Positions 50,955 to 57,888 of a stretch of DNA of 64,000 nt are shown here, piece by piece. The DNA is taken from contig NZ_JAGGKQ010000009.1 in the NCBI RefSeq assembly GCF_017873815.1, positions 1 through 64,000 on the forward strand, read 5' to 3'. The first letter of the stretch is position 1, and every line of letters starts with the position of its first letter. Position numbers and translations under genes: made by a program. The notes below the pieces were generated by a model that saw nothing but the letters and a program-made list of their open reading frames with translations, was not told the origin of the DNA and made no database searches. The DNA comes from Halorubrum alkaliphilum (GTDB lineage: Archaea > Halobacteriota > Halobacteria > Halobacteriales > Haloferacaceae).

Positions 50955-50964
50955 GAGCTGTATC
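50955..50964. repeat. Target-site duplication, right copy
   Basis: GAGCTGTATC, identical to 49291-49300. Confidence 0.85.
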
Positions 50965-51080
50965 AACAATCTCCTACAGAAGAGCGCACTTATAAATTGA
51001 CGCCAGCAACAGCGCTCGATCGCTTATAAACAACCCCACTCCGTATCGCAACGGGATTTCTTTTAAATGAATACGGGCGC
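50965..51080. other. Intergenic sequence right of the IS element
   Basis: No gene seen. It holds two TATA-like words (ACTTATAAATTG near 50990, GCTTATAAACAA near 51021), similar to ACTTATAAACGA left of the element, so the IS split a region of repeated promoter-like words. Confidence 0.35.
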
Positions 51081-51130
51081 GCGACTCGCGACGCTCGTCG
51101 TTTGGTGTGTCCGAAAACGTCCTGACGGAG
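51081..51130. repeat. Distal copy of a 49-bp repeat ending in the tRNA-Arg 3' sequence
   Basis: From CGACTCGCGACGCTCGTCGT through TGTGTCCGAAAACGTCCTGA to CGGAG, the sequence matches 51323-51371 with a single mismatch (TTTGG versus TTTGA). The last bases are the complement of the 3' end of tRNA-Arg. Confidence 0.75.
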
Positions 51131-51215
51131 TCCCACGCGAGCGAAGCGAGCGTGGGGCACGTCAGGGCATGAACGCCGCGGCTGTCGAACGAAGTGAGAC
51201 AGCCGCGAAGTGAGC

Positions 51216-51301
51216 GTCCTGACGGAGATTTGAACTCGAAAAGACGATCCGGTCGCTCACTGCGTTCGCTCCCGGCTGCGACTTTTTTGCTCAAATCTCC
51301 G
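51216..51301. repeat. tRNA-Arg T-arm copy plus its inverted copy
   Basis: GTCCTGACGGAGATTTGAAC at 51217-51236 duplicates the acceptor/T-arm part of tRNA-Arg. Within it CGGAGATTTGA (51223-51233) pairs with TCAAATCTCCG (51291-51301) across 57 nt. Hairpins GGCTGTC...GACAGCC (51180s-51190s) lie beside it. See the matching element at 55541. Confidence 0.75.
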
Positions 51302-51322
51302 CGGAGTTTTCGGACACACGCA

Positions 51323-51371
51323 CGACTCGCGACGCTCGTCGTTTGATGTGTCCGAAAACGTCCTGACGGAG
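51323..51371. repeat. Proximal copy of the 49-bp repeat
   Basis: Matches 51082-51130 with one mismatch and runs into the 3' end of tRNA-Arg (to 51371). Confidence 0.75.
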
Positions 51372-51431
51372 ATTTGAACTCCGGTCCCTGGCTCCGCAAG
51401 CCAAGAGGATAGTCCACTACCCTACCAGGAC
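51360..51431 (-). tRNA. tRNA-Arg (anticodon GCG)
   Basis: 72 nt. Acceptor halves GTCCTGG and TCAGGAC pair (one G-T). Anticodon stem-loop TTGGC-TTGCGGA-GCCAG gives anticodon GCG, reading CGC/CGU. T arm CGGAG-TTCAAAT-CTCCG. No CCA encoded and no intron. A TATA-like CTTAAGTAT on the minus strand (51453-51461) lies at promoter distance. Confidence 0.93.
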
Positions 51432-51563
51432 TCATCTACGTGTATCTCGGAGATACTTAAGACGGTTACGGTCCGGCGGCTCCGTGTTCGGGGCTCGCAT
51501 GGGGTCGATCCCCCTCTACGACGACCGGCCGGAACGACGGGTGTCGGCTCGTGTCACTCCTAT

Positions 51564-51572
51564 CTTATATAC
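51564..51572 (+). promoter_or_regulatory. TATA-like box of the 51594 lipoprotein
   Basis: CTTATATAC is centred about 26 bp before the ATG at 51594. Confidence 0.6.
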
Positions 51573-51593
51573 TCTTGACCCGTCATCGACCGT

Positions 51594-52145
51594 ATGTATA
51601 GGCGCGCCGTCCTCGCCACGACCGCAGCCGTCGCCGTCGCGTCGGTCGCCGGCTGTGTCGCCGACGCCGATCCGATCGACGACACGGACTCGGACGATAC
51701 GGGCTCGGACGACACGGGCTCGGACGGGGACGGGTCGAACGACGGAGCAGACGGTGGATCGAGCGTTGACGCCGCGAGCGACCCGGATATCACGAACGTC
51801 GAGGTTTCTGCGGCCGATCCGGGGGCAACGGGAGCAGCGGGCGAGGCGTCGATCGAGTTCGTGACTGATGGAGTTCACGTCGAGGGGACGGTTCTCGGCG
51901 AAACCGGCTGTCACGGCGTCGAACTGGCGAGCACGGCGACGACCGACGAGGGTGCGCTCCGAGTCGTCGTCGCCGCAGTCGACGACGCGGGCTCCACCGA
52001 GATGTGTACGCAGGCGCTGACCGACATCGGCTACGAGGTGGACGCCGAGTTCGCGGAGGGTCTCCCGGAGTCCGTGACGGTCGTCCACGACGACGCGGAC
52101 GGCCGTGAAGTCGTCGCCACCGACTCGTCCGACACCGACGAGTGA
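51594..52145 (+). CDS. Secreted lipoprotein with Asp/Ser/Gly-rich linker
   Basis: 183 residues. The signal MYRRAVLATTAAVAVASVAGC ends in a lipobox Cys (quoted to the Cys; 21 residues counting it would be MYRR through GC). A low-complexity linker with repeated TDSDD/TGSDD units follows, then a small domain (SIEFVTDGVHVEGTVLGETG, CHGVELASTATTDEGALRVV, MCTQALTDIGYEVDAEF). Two Cys residues (in TGCHG and EMCTQ) may form a disulfide. Anchored outside the membrane. No named family; function unknown. Confidence 0.8.
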   Translation: MYRRAVLATTAAVAVASVAGCVADADPIDDTDSDDTGSDDTGSDGDGSNDGADGGSSVDAASDPDITNVEVSAADPGATGAAGEASIEFVTDGVHVEGTVLGETGCHGVELASTATTDEGALRVVVAAVDDAGSTEMCTQALTDIGYEVDAEFAEGLPESVTVVHDDADGREVVATDSSDTDE

Positions 52146-52165
52146 CCCGGGCCCGGCGCGAACGC

Positions 52166-52174
52166 TTTTATATT
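52166..52174 (+). promoter_or_regulatory. TATA-like box for the ORF upstream of rpa
   Basis: TTTTATATT is centred 26 bp before the ATG at 52196, a standard leaderless arrangement, although no conserved gene starts there. Confidence 0.5.
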
Positions 52175-52195
52175 GAACCGGTCCCACTGAGCGGT

Positions 52196-52345
52196 ATGCC
52201 GAGGGAATCAACGGAGCCTCTACCGGGAGAACCACCGAGGTCGCCGCCGGCCGACCCCCCGACTGCTGACGGCGTGAAAACGGCGCAAGGACAACGCTTA
52301 TCCGCGAAGTCGACCACCCACGAGGTACGCGTATGGGAGCTATAG
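52196..52345 (+). CDS. 49-codon upstream ORF overlapping the rpa start
   Basis: ATG at 52196, TAG at 52343-52345. The peptide is Pro-rich at first (MPRESTEPLPGEPPRSPPAD) and ends EVRVWEL. It overlaps the first 13 bases of the rpa gene in another frame. A good promoter box lies at leaderless distance. Another TATA-like CTTATC (52297-52302) could serve rpa directly with a few leader bases. So the ORF may be a translated leader that tunes rpa expression, or chance. Confidence 0.35.
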   Translation: MPRESTEPLPGEPPRSPPADPPTADGVKTAQGQRLSAKSTTHEVRVWEL

Positions 52346-53823
52346 AGGACGTTTACGAGGACCTCGATACCGACGTCGAGTTCGAGGAGTTCGCGGCGGC
52401 AGTCGAGGACAAAGTCGAGCAGATGGGCGGGCTCGCCGACGAGGAGACCGCGGCGATGCTCATCGCCCACGAACTGCGCGACGAGGAGGCGGACACCATC
52501 GCCGATATCGAGCCCGGGATGAACGACGTGAAGTTCATGGGGAAGGTCACCTCCATCGGCGACGTCCGCACGTTCGAGCGCGACGACGAGGACGGCGAGG
52601 GACGGGTGTGTAACGTCGACGTCGCGGACGCGTCCGGCTCCGTTCGGGTCGCCCTCTGGGACGAGATGGCCGTCGGTGCCGCGGAAGAACTCGAAGTCGG
52701 CGACGTCATCCGGGTCATGGGACGCCCCAAAGAGGGGTACAGCGGACTGGAAGTGAGCGCGAACAAGGTCGAGACGGACGACGACGCCGAGATCGACGTT
52801 CAAGTGCTTGACACCTATCGCGTGGAGGACCTCTCGCTGGGCGCGTCCGATGTCGATCTGGTCGGCAAGGTGCTCGATACGGACTCCGTCCGCACGTTCG
52901 ACCGCGATGACGGCTCGGAGGGGCAGGTGTCGAACCTCACGGTCGGCGACGAGACCGGCCGCGTCCGCGTCACGATGTGGGACGAGAAGGCCGAGCTCGC
53001 CGAGGAGTTCGCGGCCGGCGAGGTCGTCGAGGTCGGCGACGGCTACGTCCGCGAGCGCGACGGCGACCTCGAGTTGCACGTCGGCGACCGCGGAACGCTG
53101 GAGCGCGTCGACGAGGACGTCGAATACGTCCCGGAAACAACCGACATCGGCGATCTGGAGATCGACCGGACGGTCGATATCACGGGCGGCGTCATCGAGA
53201 CGGACCCGATACGCACCTTCGATCGCGACGACGGCTCCGAGGGACAGGTGCGAAACGTCCGGATCAAGGACGACACCGGGGAGATCCGAGTCGCCTTGTG
53301 GGGCGACAAGGCGGACACGGAGATAGAGCTGGCCGACCGCGTCGTCTTCACTGACGTCGAGATACAGGACGGCTGGCAGGACGACCTCGAGGCCTCGGCC
53401 AACTGGCGATCGACGGTCTCCGTGCTGGACGCCGAATCCGCCGGAAACGGCGGGGCGTCCGACGGCTCGACTGGCGGCCCCGGGAGCGGATCGAGCGCCG
53501 GAGGGAGCTCCGATGAAAGCGGACTTGGAGCGTTCTCCGACGGGACCGGTTCGGAAACCGGTTCCGACACGGGTTCCGGAAGCAGCAGTGTGGACGCCGG
53601 CGAGGCGGGAGCCGGGCCCGCGGCGGCCGTGACGGCCGACTCTGCGGCCACCGAAGACATCGAGTTCACCGGGACGGTCGTTCAGACCGGCGATCCGGTC
53701 GTGCTGGACGACGGACAGCGAACGAAGAGCGTCGAGACCGACGAAAGCCTCCGGCTCGGGGAGGAAGTGACGGTTCGCGGAGCGGAGCGAGACGGAGCGA
53801 TCCACGCCGACGACGTGTTCTAG
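52333..53823 (+). CDS. rpa2: Single-stranded DNA-binding RPA protein, multi-OB (RPA2 type)
   Basis: 496 residues. Three OB-folds share the repeated VRTF(D/E)RDDGSEGQV.N motif: about 62-150 (FMGKVTSIGDVRTFERDDED), 170-260 (LVGKVLDTDSVRTFDRDDGS) and 275-365 (ITGGVIETDPIRTFDRDDGS). A Gly/Ser/Ala-rich flexible linker (about 375-445) leads to a short C-terminal OB-like piece (VVQTGDPVVLDDGQRTKSVE). The lone gene arrangement next to histone and deacetylase genes resembles Haloferax HVO_0519, the essential RPA2. It coats single-stranded DNA in replication and repair. Confidence 0.92.
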   Translation: MGAIEDVYEDLDTDVEFEEFAAAVEDKVEQMGGLADEETAAMLIAHELRDEEADTIADIEPGMNDVKFMGKVTSIGDVRTFERDDEDGEGRVCNVDVADASGSVRVALWDEMAVGAAEELEVGDVIRVMGRPKEGYSGLEVSANKVETDDDAEIDVQVLDTYRVEDLSLGASDVDLVGKVLDTDSVRTFDRDDGSEGQVSNLTVGDETGRVRVTMWDEKAELAEEFAAGEVVEVGDGYVRERDGDLELHVGDRGTLERVDEDVEYVPETTDIGDLEIDRTVDITGGVIETDPIRTFDRDDGSEGQVRNVRIKDDTGEIRVALWGDKADTEIELADRVVFTDVEIQDGWQDDLEASANWRSTVSVLDAESAGNGGASDGSTGGPGSGSSAGGSSDESGLGAFSDGTGSETGSDTGSGSSSVDAGEAGAGPAAAVTADSAATEDIEFTGTVVQTGDPVVLDDGQRTKSVETDESLRLGEEVTVRGAERDGAIHADDVF

Positions 53824-53959
53824 CCATCCCGCCCTCGCTGCCTTCCCCACTCACGGTCCACGAGTCCGTAGGGCAAAACCCGCGGTTTGCTCGGCCAAAC
53901 GAGCCGTTGAGCCGCCACGAGGCCGTCGTTTCTCCCCGCAAACGTCGGTAACGGAAAGC

Positions 53960-53966
53960 GTTATAC
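53960..53966 (+). promoter_or_regulatory. TATA-like box of the histone gene
   Basis: GTTATAC is centred 27 bp before the ATG at 53990. Confidence 0.6.
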
Positions 53967-53989
53967 GGTGGACGAACGCGTCTGTGTGT

Positions 53990-54421
53990 ATGAGCGTCGA
54001 GTTGCCGTTCGCGCCCGTCGACCAGATCATCCGGCGGAACGCCGAGGAGCTCCGCGTCAGCGCTGACGCCGCCGAGGAGCTGGCCCGACGGATCCAGTCA
54101 CACGGCGCGGAACTGGCGATCGATGCGGCCGAACGCGCGACCGAAGACGGTCGAAAGACGCTGATGGCCTCGGATTTCGGCGTCGGACAGGTGATCCCCC
54201 GTGAGGAGCTGTCCCTTCCCGTCGCCCCAATCGACCGGATCGCGCGGCTCCGCATCGACGACCGGTATCGAGTCGGCGTCGACGCGCGGATCGCGTTGGC
54301 CGACGTCCTCGAGGACTACGCCGACAACGTGGCGAGCGCCGCCGCGACGCTCGCGCGGCATGCGGATCGACGGACGGTACAGGCCGAGGACATCGAGACG
54401 TACTTCGCGTTGTTCGAGTAG
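53990..54421 (+). CDS. hstA: Doublet archaeal histone
   Basis: 143 residues from the ATG at 53990 (a GTG at 53984 is less likely). Two histone folds in tandem: ELPFAPVDQIIRRNAEELRV with the helix RIQSHGAELAIDAAERAT and the RKTLMASDF strand, then LPVAPIDRIARLRIDDRYRV with NVASAAATLARHADRRTVQA and EDIETYF. Haloarchaea encode such end-to-end fused histones. They bind DNA weakly in high salt and act more like regulators than packaging proteins in Halobacterium. The deacetylase gene begins immediately at the next base after the stop. Confidence 0.95.
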   Translation: MSVELPFAPVDQIIRRNAEELRVSADAAEELARRIQSHGAELAIDAAERATEDGRKTLMASDFGVGQVIPREELSLPVAPIDRIARLRIDDRYRVGVDARIALADVLEDYADNVASAAATLARHADRRTVQAEDIETYFALFE

Positions 54422-55432
54422 ATGCGCTTCGGCTACAGCGAACGGTGTCTCGCCCACGACACGGGCGAGCGCCATCCGGAGAACCCGGACCGCCTCCGAG
54501 CGATCCGTCGCGGACTCGCAAAGCGGCACGGCGTCGAGTACACCGATGCCTCGCCCGCCGAACGTGACGCCGTAACCGCCGTTCACGACGAGGGATACGT
54601 CGACGAGCTCGAGTCGTTCTGTGCGGACGGCGGCGGCAACTGGGATCCCGACACCGTCGCCGGAGAGAAGACGTGGGACGCTGCGCTGGCGTCCGCGGGG
54701 CTCGCACAGTGGGCAGCTGAAGTCGCACTCGACGGGGAGAACGGCCGCCGGACCCCGTTCGCGATCGGGCGGCCGCCAGGACATCACGCCGTCCCCGACG
54801 ACGCGATGGGGTTCTGTTTCTTCAACAACGCGGCCGTCGCGGCACAGTCCGTGATCGATGACGAGCTCGCCGACCGAGTGGCGATCTTCGACTGGGACGT
54901 CCACCACGGGAACGGGACGCAGGACGTCTTTTATGACCGTGGTGACGTGTTCTACGCGTCGATCCACGAGGACGGCCTGTATCCGGACACCGGGGACCTG
55001 AGCGAGACCGGTCACGGCGAGGGTGAGGGAACGACGGCGAACCTTCCGCTTGCGGCCGGTGCCGGTGACGCGGACTACCTCCATGCGGTCGACGAGGCGA
55101 TAGCGCCCGCGATCGAACGGTTCGATCCGGACCTACTCATCGTCTCTGCGGGGTTTGACGCGCACCGACACGACCCAATCTCGCGGATGCGCGTCTCATC
55201 TGAGGGATATGCGTTGTTGACCGATCGGCTCCGCGACGCCGTCGACCGGCTTGACGCGGCGGCCGCGTACGTTCTTGAGGGCGGATACGGTCTCGATACG
55301 CTTGCCGAGGGCGTGTCGATGGTCCACGAGACGTACGACGGTCGCTCCCCGGTGAGCCTCGACGAGGACGAACGTCCTGATCCCCAGACGGAACAGTTGG
55401 TGTCCGAGCTGCGAGCTGCGCTCGATCTCTGA
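54422..55432 (+). CDS. Histone deacetylase-family (class II-like) protein
   Basis: 336 residues. RFGYSERCLAHDTGERHPEN opens the protein; then GRPPGHHAVPDDAMGFCFFN (tandem catalytic His), VAIFDWDVHHGNGTQDVFYD (zinc-binding Asp/His), VFYASIHEDGLYPDTGDLSE and LLIVSAGFDAHRHDP (zinc Asp), VYVLEGGYGLDTL. This is the arginase/deacetylase fold with all zinc and catalytic residues intact. Position directly after the histone gene (stop TAG then ATG) suggests one transcript. Haloferax has a homologue (HVO_0522, HdaI). Actual substrates could be other acetylated proteins or polyamines. Confidence 0.94.
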   Translation: MRFGYSERCLAHDTGERHPENPDRLRAIRRGLAKRHGVEYTDASPAERDAVTAVHDEGYVDELESFCADGGGNWDPDTVAGEKTWDAALASAGLAQWAAEVALDGENGRRTPFAIGRPPGHHAVPDDAMGFCFFNNAAVAAQSVIDDELADRVAIFDWDVHHGNGTQDVFYDRGDVFYASIHEDGLYPDTGDLSETGHGEGEGTTANLPLAAGAGDADYLHAVDEAIAPAIERFDPDLLIVSAGFDAHRHDPISRMRVSSEGYALLTDRLRDAVDRLDAAAAYVLEGGYGLDTLAEGVSMVHETYDGRSPVSLDEDERPDPQTEQLVSELRAALDL

Positions 55433-55480
55433 ACGACGGAACCCGGGTCGAGTATCAGTCACACGGAATCAAGGAGGAAG

Positions 55481-55500
55481 CCCACGGCTTCAGTCGTGGG
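55481..55500 (+). repeat. IS200/IS605-type terminal hairpin, orphan
   Basis: CCCACGGC-TTCA-GTCGTGGG is an 8-bp stem (one G-T) with TTCA loop, flanked by GGAAG and TAACTGACG, the usual right end of haloarchaeal TnpB elements. No tnpB is next to it, so it is a solo end or remnant. The 250-bp gap from 55433 to 55682 otherwise contains only the tRNA debris below. Confidence 0.5.
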
Positions 55501-55540
55501 TAACTGACGATGCTCACTGCTACCGTTGATCGGAACGAAA

Positions 55541-55610
55541 CGCCCGGAGCGGGATTTGAACCTCGGTCGTTTCGTTCGCTCCGCTCACTTCACTCCCTGG
55601 TTCAAATCCC
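55541..55610. repeat. tRNA-Asp 3' fragment plus inverted T-arm copy
   Basis: CGCCCGGAGCGGGATTTGAA followed by CC (55541-55562) repeats the 3' end of the tRNA-Asp genes. GGGATTTGAACC (55551-55562) then has a perfect inverted copy GGTTCAAATCCC at 55599-55610. The 36-nt loop (TCGTTTCGTTCGCTCC...) resembles that of the tRNA-Arg element. Confidence 0.8.
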
Positions 55611-55682
55611 TTTATCTGCGTTCGTCGACGCCGGACTCGCTCGTCGCTGCCGCTCCTCGCTTGTAGTCGGCGTCGACAGAAG

Positions 55683-55755
55683 CGCCCGGAGCGGGATTTG
55701 AACCCGCGTCACGACCGTGACAGGGTCATATGATGGGCCACTACACCATCCGGGC
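55683..55755 (-). tRNA. tRNA-Asp (anticodon GTC), downstream copy
   Basis: 73 nt with discriminator. GCCCGGA/TCCGGGC acceptor, anticodon stem-loop TGACC-CTGTCAC-GGTCG (GTC), T arm GCGGG-TTCAAAT-CCCGC. Identical to the copy at 55787. No CCA encoded. Confidence 0.94.
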
Positions 55756-55786
55756 AAACATTGGCGACGGTTCCCGAAAACGGGAA

Positions 55787-55859
55787 CGCCCGGAGCGGGA
55801 TTTGAACCCGCGTCACGACCGTGACAGGGTCATATGATGGGCCACTACACCATCCGGGC
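55787..55859 (-). tRNA. tRNA-Asp (anticodon GTC), upstream copy
   Basis: 73 nt, identical to 55683-55755. Promoter-like CCTTATTT on the minus strand (55890-55897) lies about 34 bp upstream. The 31-bp spacer contains GTTCCCG-AAAA-CGGGAAC (55770-55787), a perfect hairpin abutting the 3' end of this tRNA. Confidence 0.94.
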
Positions 55860-56016
55860 ACGTCGCATCAGTTCGTACCCCTGTCTGGCAAATAAGGCTT
55901 GTCATCGCCGACGAGGATGGGGAGCCGTGACAATGGATAGGCGGTACGTTTTTGTGTGTCACTCCCGACCGTGCGAACAAGGGACGTTCGGTCGCCGTGA
56001 GCCGCGCACGGCGTGT

Positions 56017-56033
56017 ACTTAACAAGTCTTATC
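56017..56033 (+). promoter_or_regulatory. Promoter region of the RNA polymerase operon
   Basis: ACTTAACA (56018-56025) and CTTATCC (56028-56034) are TATA-like words about 65-75 bp before the rpoH start, implying a leader of about 40 nt. The preceding 150 bp from tRNA-Asp contain no gene I trust. Confidence 0.4.
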
Positions 56034-56094
56034 CGAGTGGAACGAGTAACAGCCTGTAGTATCTCGTGATAGCTTCTCCCCACCACCAGCACCC

Positions 56095-56325
56095 ATGGTA
56101 GACGTAAGCCAACACGAACTCGTCCCGGACCACGTTCTGATCGACGACCTGGAAGCGATCGATGCGGTCCTCGACGAGTACGACGTGACAAAGACGAACC
56201 TGCCCAAGATCAAACGCACCGATCCCGCGACCCCGGACGACGCCGAAGTCGGGGACGTGGTGAAGATCATCCGAAACTCCCGCACGACCGATCAAGCGGT
56301 CGTGTACCGACTAGTCGTCTCATGA
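56095..56325 (+). CDS. rpoH: DNA-directed RNA polymerase subunit H
   Basis: 76 residues, the archaeal Rpb5 C-terminal equivalent. Signatures [55 protein letters not shown]. First gene of the RNA polymerase operon; its stop overlaps the rpoB'' start by 4 bp (ATGA). It binds the jaw of RpoA''. All subunits of this operon act in the cytoplasm in one enzyme. Confidence 0.97.
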   Translation: MVDVSQHELVPDHVLIDDLEAIDAVLDEYDVTKTNLPKIKRTDPATPDDAEVGDVVKIIRNSRTTDQAVVYRLVVS

Positions 56326-57887
56326 ACAGACAAGACCGACGCGCCGTGTCACGCGAGTATTTCTCCGATGAACGGCTCGCCGAACACCACTTCCGATCGT
56401 TCAACAACTTCCTCGACCGCGGCATGCAGGAGGTCGTCGACGAGAAGGAGACCATCGAGACCGACATCGGCGATAAGGAGGGTCAAGAGCCCGTTTACGT
56501 CGAACTCGGCGACGTTCGGATGGTCACTCCCCGCGTCCGAGAGGCCGACGGTTCCGAAGAACTACTGTACCCGCAGGAGGCCCGCCTGCGCAACATCACC
56601 TACTCGGCGCCCGTGTTCATGGAGATGTCCATCGTGCGCGGCGGCGAGGACGAGCCGGAGACCGTCGTCGACACGACCGAAACGAAGGTCGGCCGAATGC
56701 CGATCATGGTCGGATCGAACAAGTGTAACATGGCTGACTTCTCCGACGAGGAGCTGATCGACATCGGCGAGGACCCAGTCGATCCGGGCGGCTACTTCAT
56801 CGTCAACGGCTCCGAGCGCGTCTTGATGACCTCGGAGGACCTCGCGCCGAACAAGATCCTCGCGGAGTACGACTCGAAGTACGGCGACGAGATCCAAGTC
56901 GCGAAGACGTTCAGCCAGCGTCGTGGGTACCGCGCCTTGGTGCTGTGTGAGCGCAACCGCGAGGGGCTGCTCGAAGTGTCGTTCCCGTCCGTCTCGGGTT
57001 CGATCGACTTCGTGACGCTCGTTCGTGCGCTTGGGCTCGAATCCGACGAGGAGATCGTTCATCGGGTCTCGGACGACCCCGAGATCGTGAAGTTCATGCT
57101 GGAGAACCTGGAGGAGGCATCGGTTCAGACGACCGAGGGAGCCATCGAAACCCTCGGCGAGCGTGTCGCCTCCGGTCAGGGGAAGAACTACCAGCTCAAG
57201 CGGGCGAACTACGTCATCGACCGCTACCTCCTGCCGCACCTCCACGAGGAGGGCGTCGAGGAGGAAGACGTTCGGATCAACAAGGCGTACTACCTCTGTC
57301 GGATGGCCGAGGCGTGTTTCGAACTCGCCTTGGAACGCCGCGAGGCCGACGACAAGGATCACTACGCGAACAAGCGTCTGAAGGTCTCCGGCGACCTGAT
57401 GCGTGACCTGTTCCGGACCGCGCTCAACAAGCTGGCACGCGACGTGAAATACCAGCTCGAACGGGCCAACATGCGGAACCGGGACCTCACGGTCAACACG
57501 GTCGTTCGCTCGGACGTGCTAACGGAGCGGCTCGAACATCCGATCGCAACGGGCAACTGGGTGGGCGGCCGCTCGGGCGTCTCCCAGCTGGTCGATCGGA
57601 CGGACTACATGGGCGTTCTCTCGCACCTACGTCGCCTGCGCTCGCCGCTGTCGCGCTCGCAGCCGCACTTCGAGGCGCGGGATCTTCACGCGACCCAGTG
57701 GGGTCGCATCTGCCCCTCCGAGACGCCGGAGGGACCGAACTGTGGGCTCGTAAAGAACTTCGCGCAGTCGATGGAGCTGTCACAGACCATCGAGGACGAA
57801 CAGGGACTGAAACGAGAACTGGCGTCGATGGGTGTCGAGGGGATCCCCGGCATCGAGGGCGTCGAACGACAGACGGCGGACGACTAA
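56322..57887 (+). CDS. rpoB2: DNA-directed RNA polymerase subunit B''
   Basis: 521 residues, the N-terminal half of the second-largest subunit, split as in haloarchaea and methanogens. It holds the protrusion and lobe: [27 protein letters not shown]-like [36 protein letters not shown]. It ends in the fork region: [40 protein letters not shown] and [20 protein letters not shown]. It finishes just before the start of B'. Confidence 0.97.
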   Translation: MNRQDRRAVSREYFSDERLAEHHFRSFNNFLDRGMQEVVDEKETIETDIGDKEGQEPVYVELGDVRMVTPRVREADGSEELLYPQEARLRNITYSAPVFMEMSIVRGGEDEPETVVDTTETKVGRMPIMVGSNKCNMADFSDEELIDIGEDPVDPGGYFIVNGSERVLMTSEDLAPNKILAEYDSKYGDEIQVAKTFSQRRGYRALVLCERNREGLLEVSFPSVSGSIDFVTLVRALGLESDEEIVHRVSDDPEIVKFMLENLEEASVQTTEGAIETLGERVASGQGKNYQLKRANYVIDRYLLPHLHEEGVEEEDVRINKAYYLCRMAEACFELALERREADDKDHYANKRLKVSGDLMRDLFRTALNKLARDVKYQLERANMRNRDLTVNTVVRSDVLTERLEHPIATGNWVGGRSGVSQLVDRTDYMGVLSHLRRLRSPLSRSQPHFEARDLHATQWGRICPSETPEGPNCGLVKNFAQSMELSQTIEDEQGLKRELASMGVEGIPGIEGVERQTADD

Positions 57888-57888
57888 T

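Noticed and set aside
50974-51435. Minus-strand 153-codon ORF across the tRNA-Arg region
   Set aside because: It crosses the tRNA and its repeats, so the frame is a by-product.
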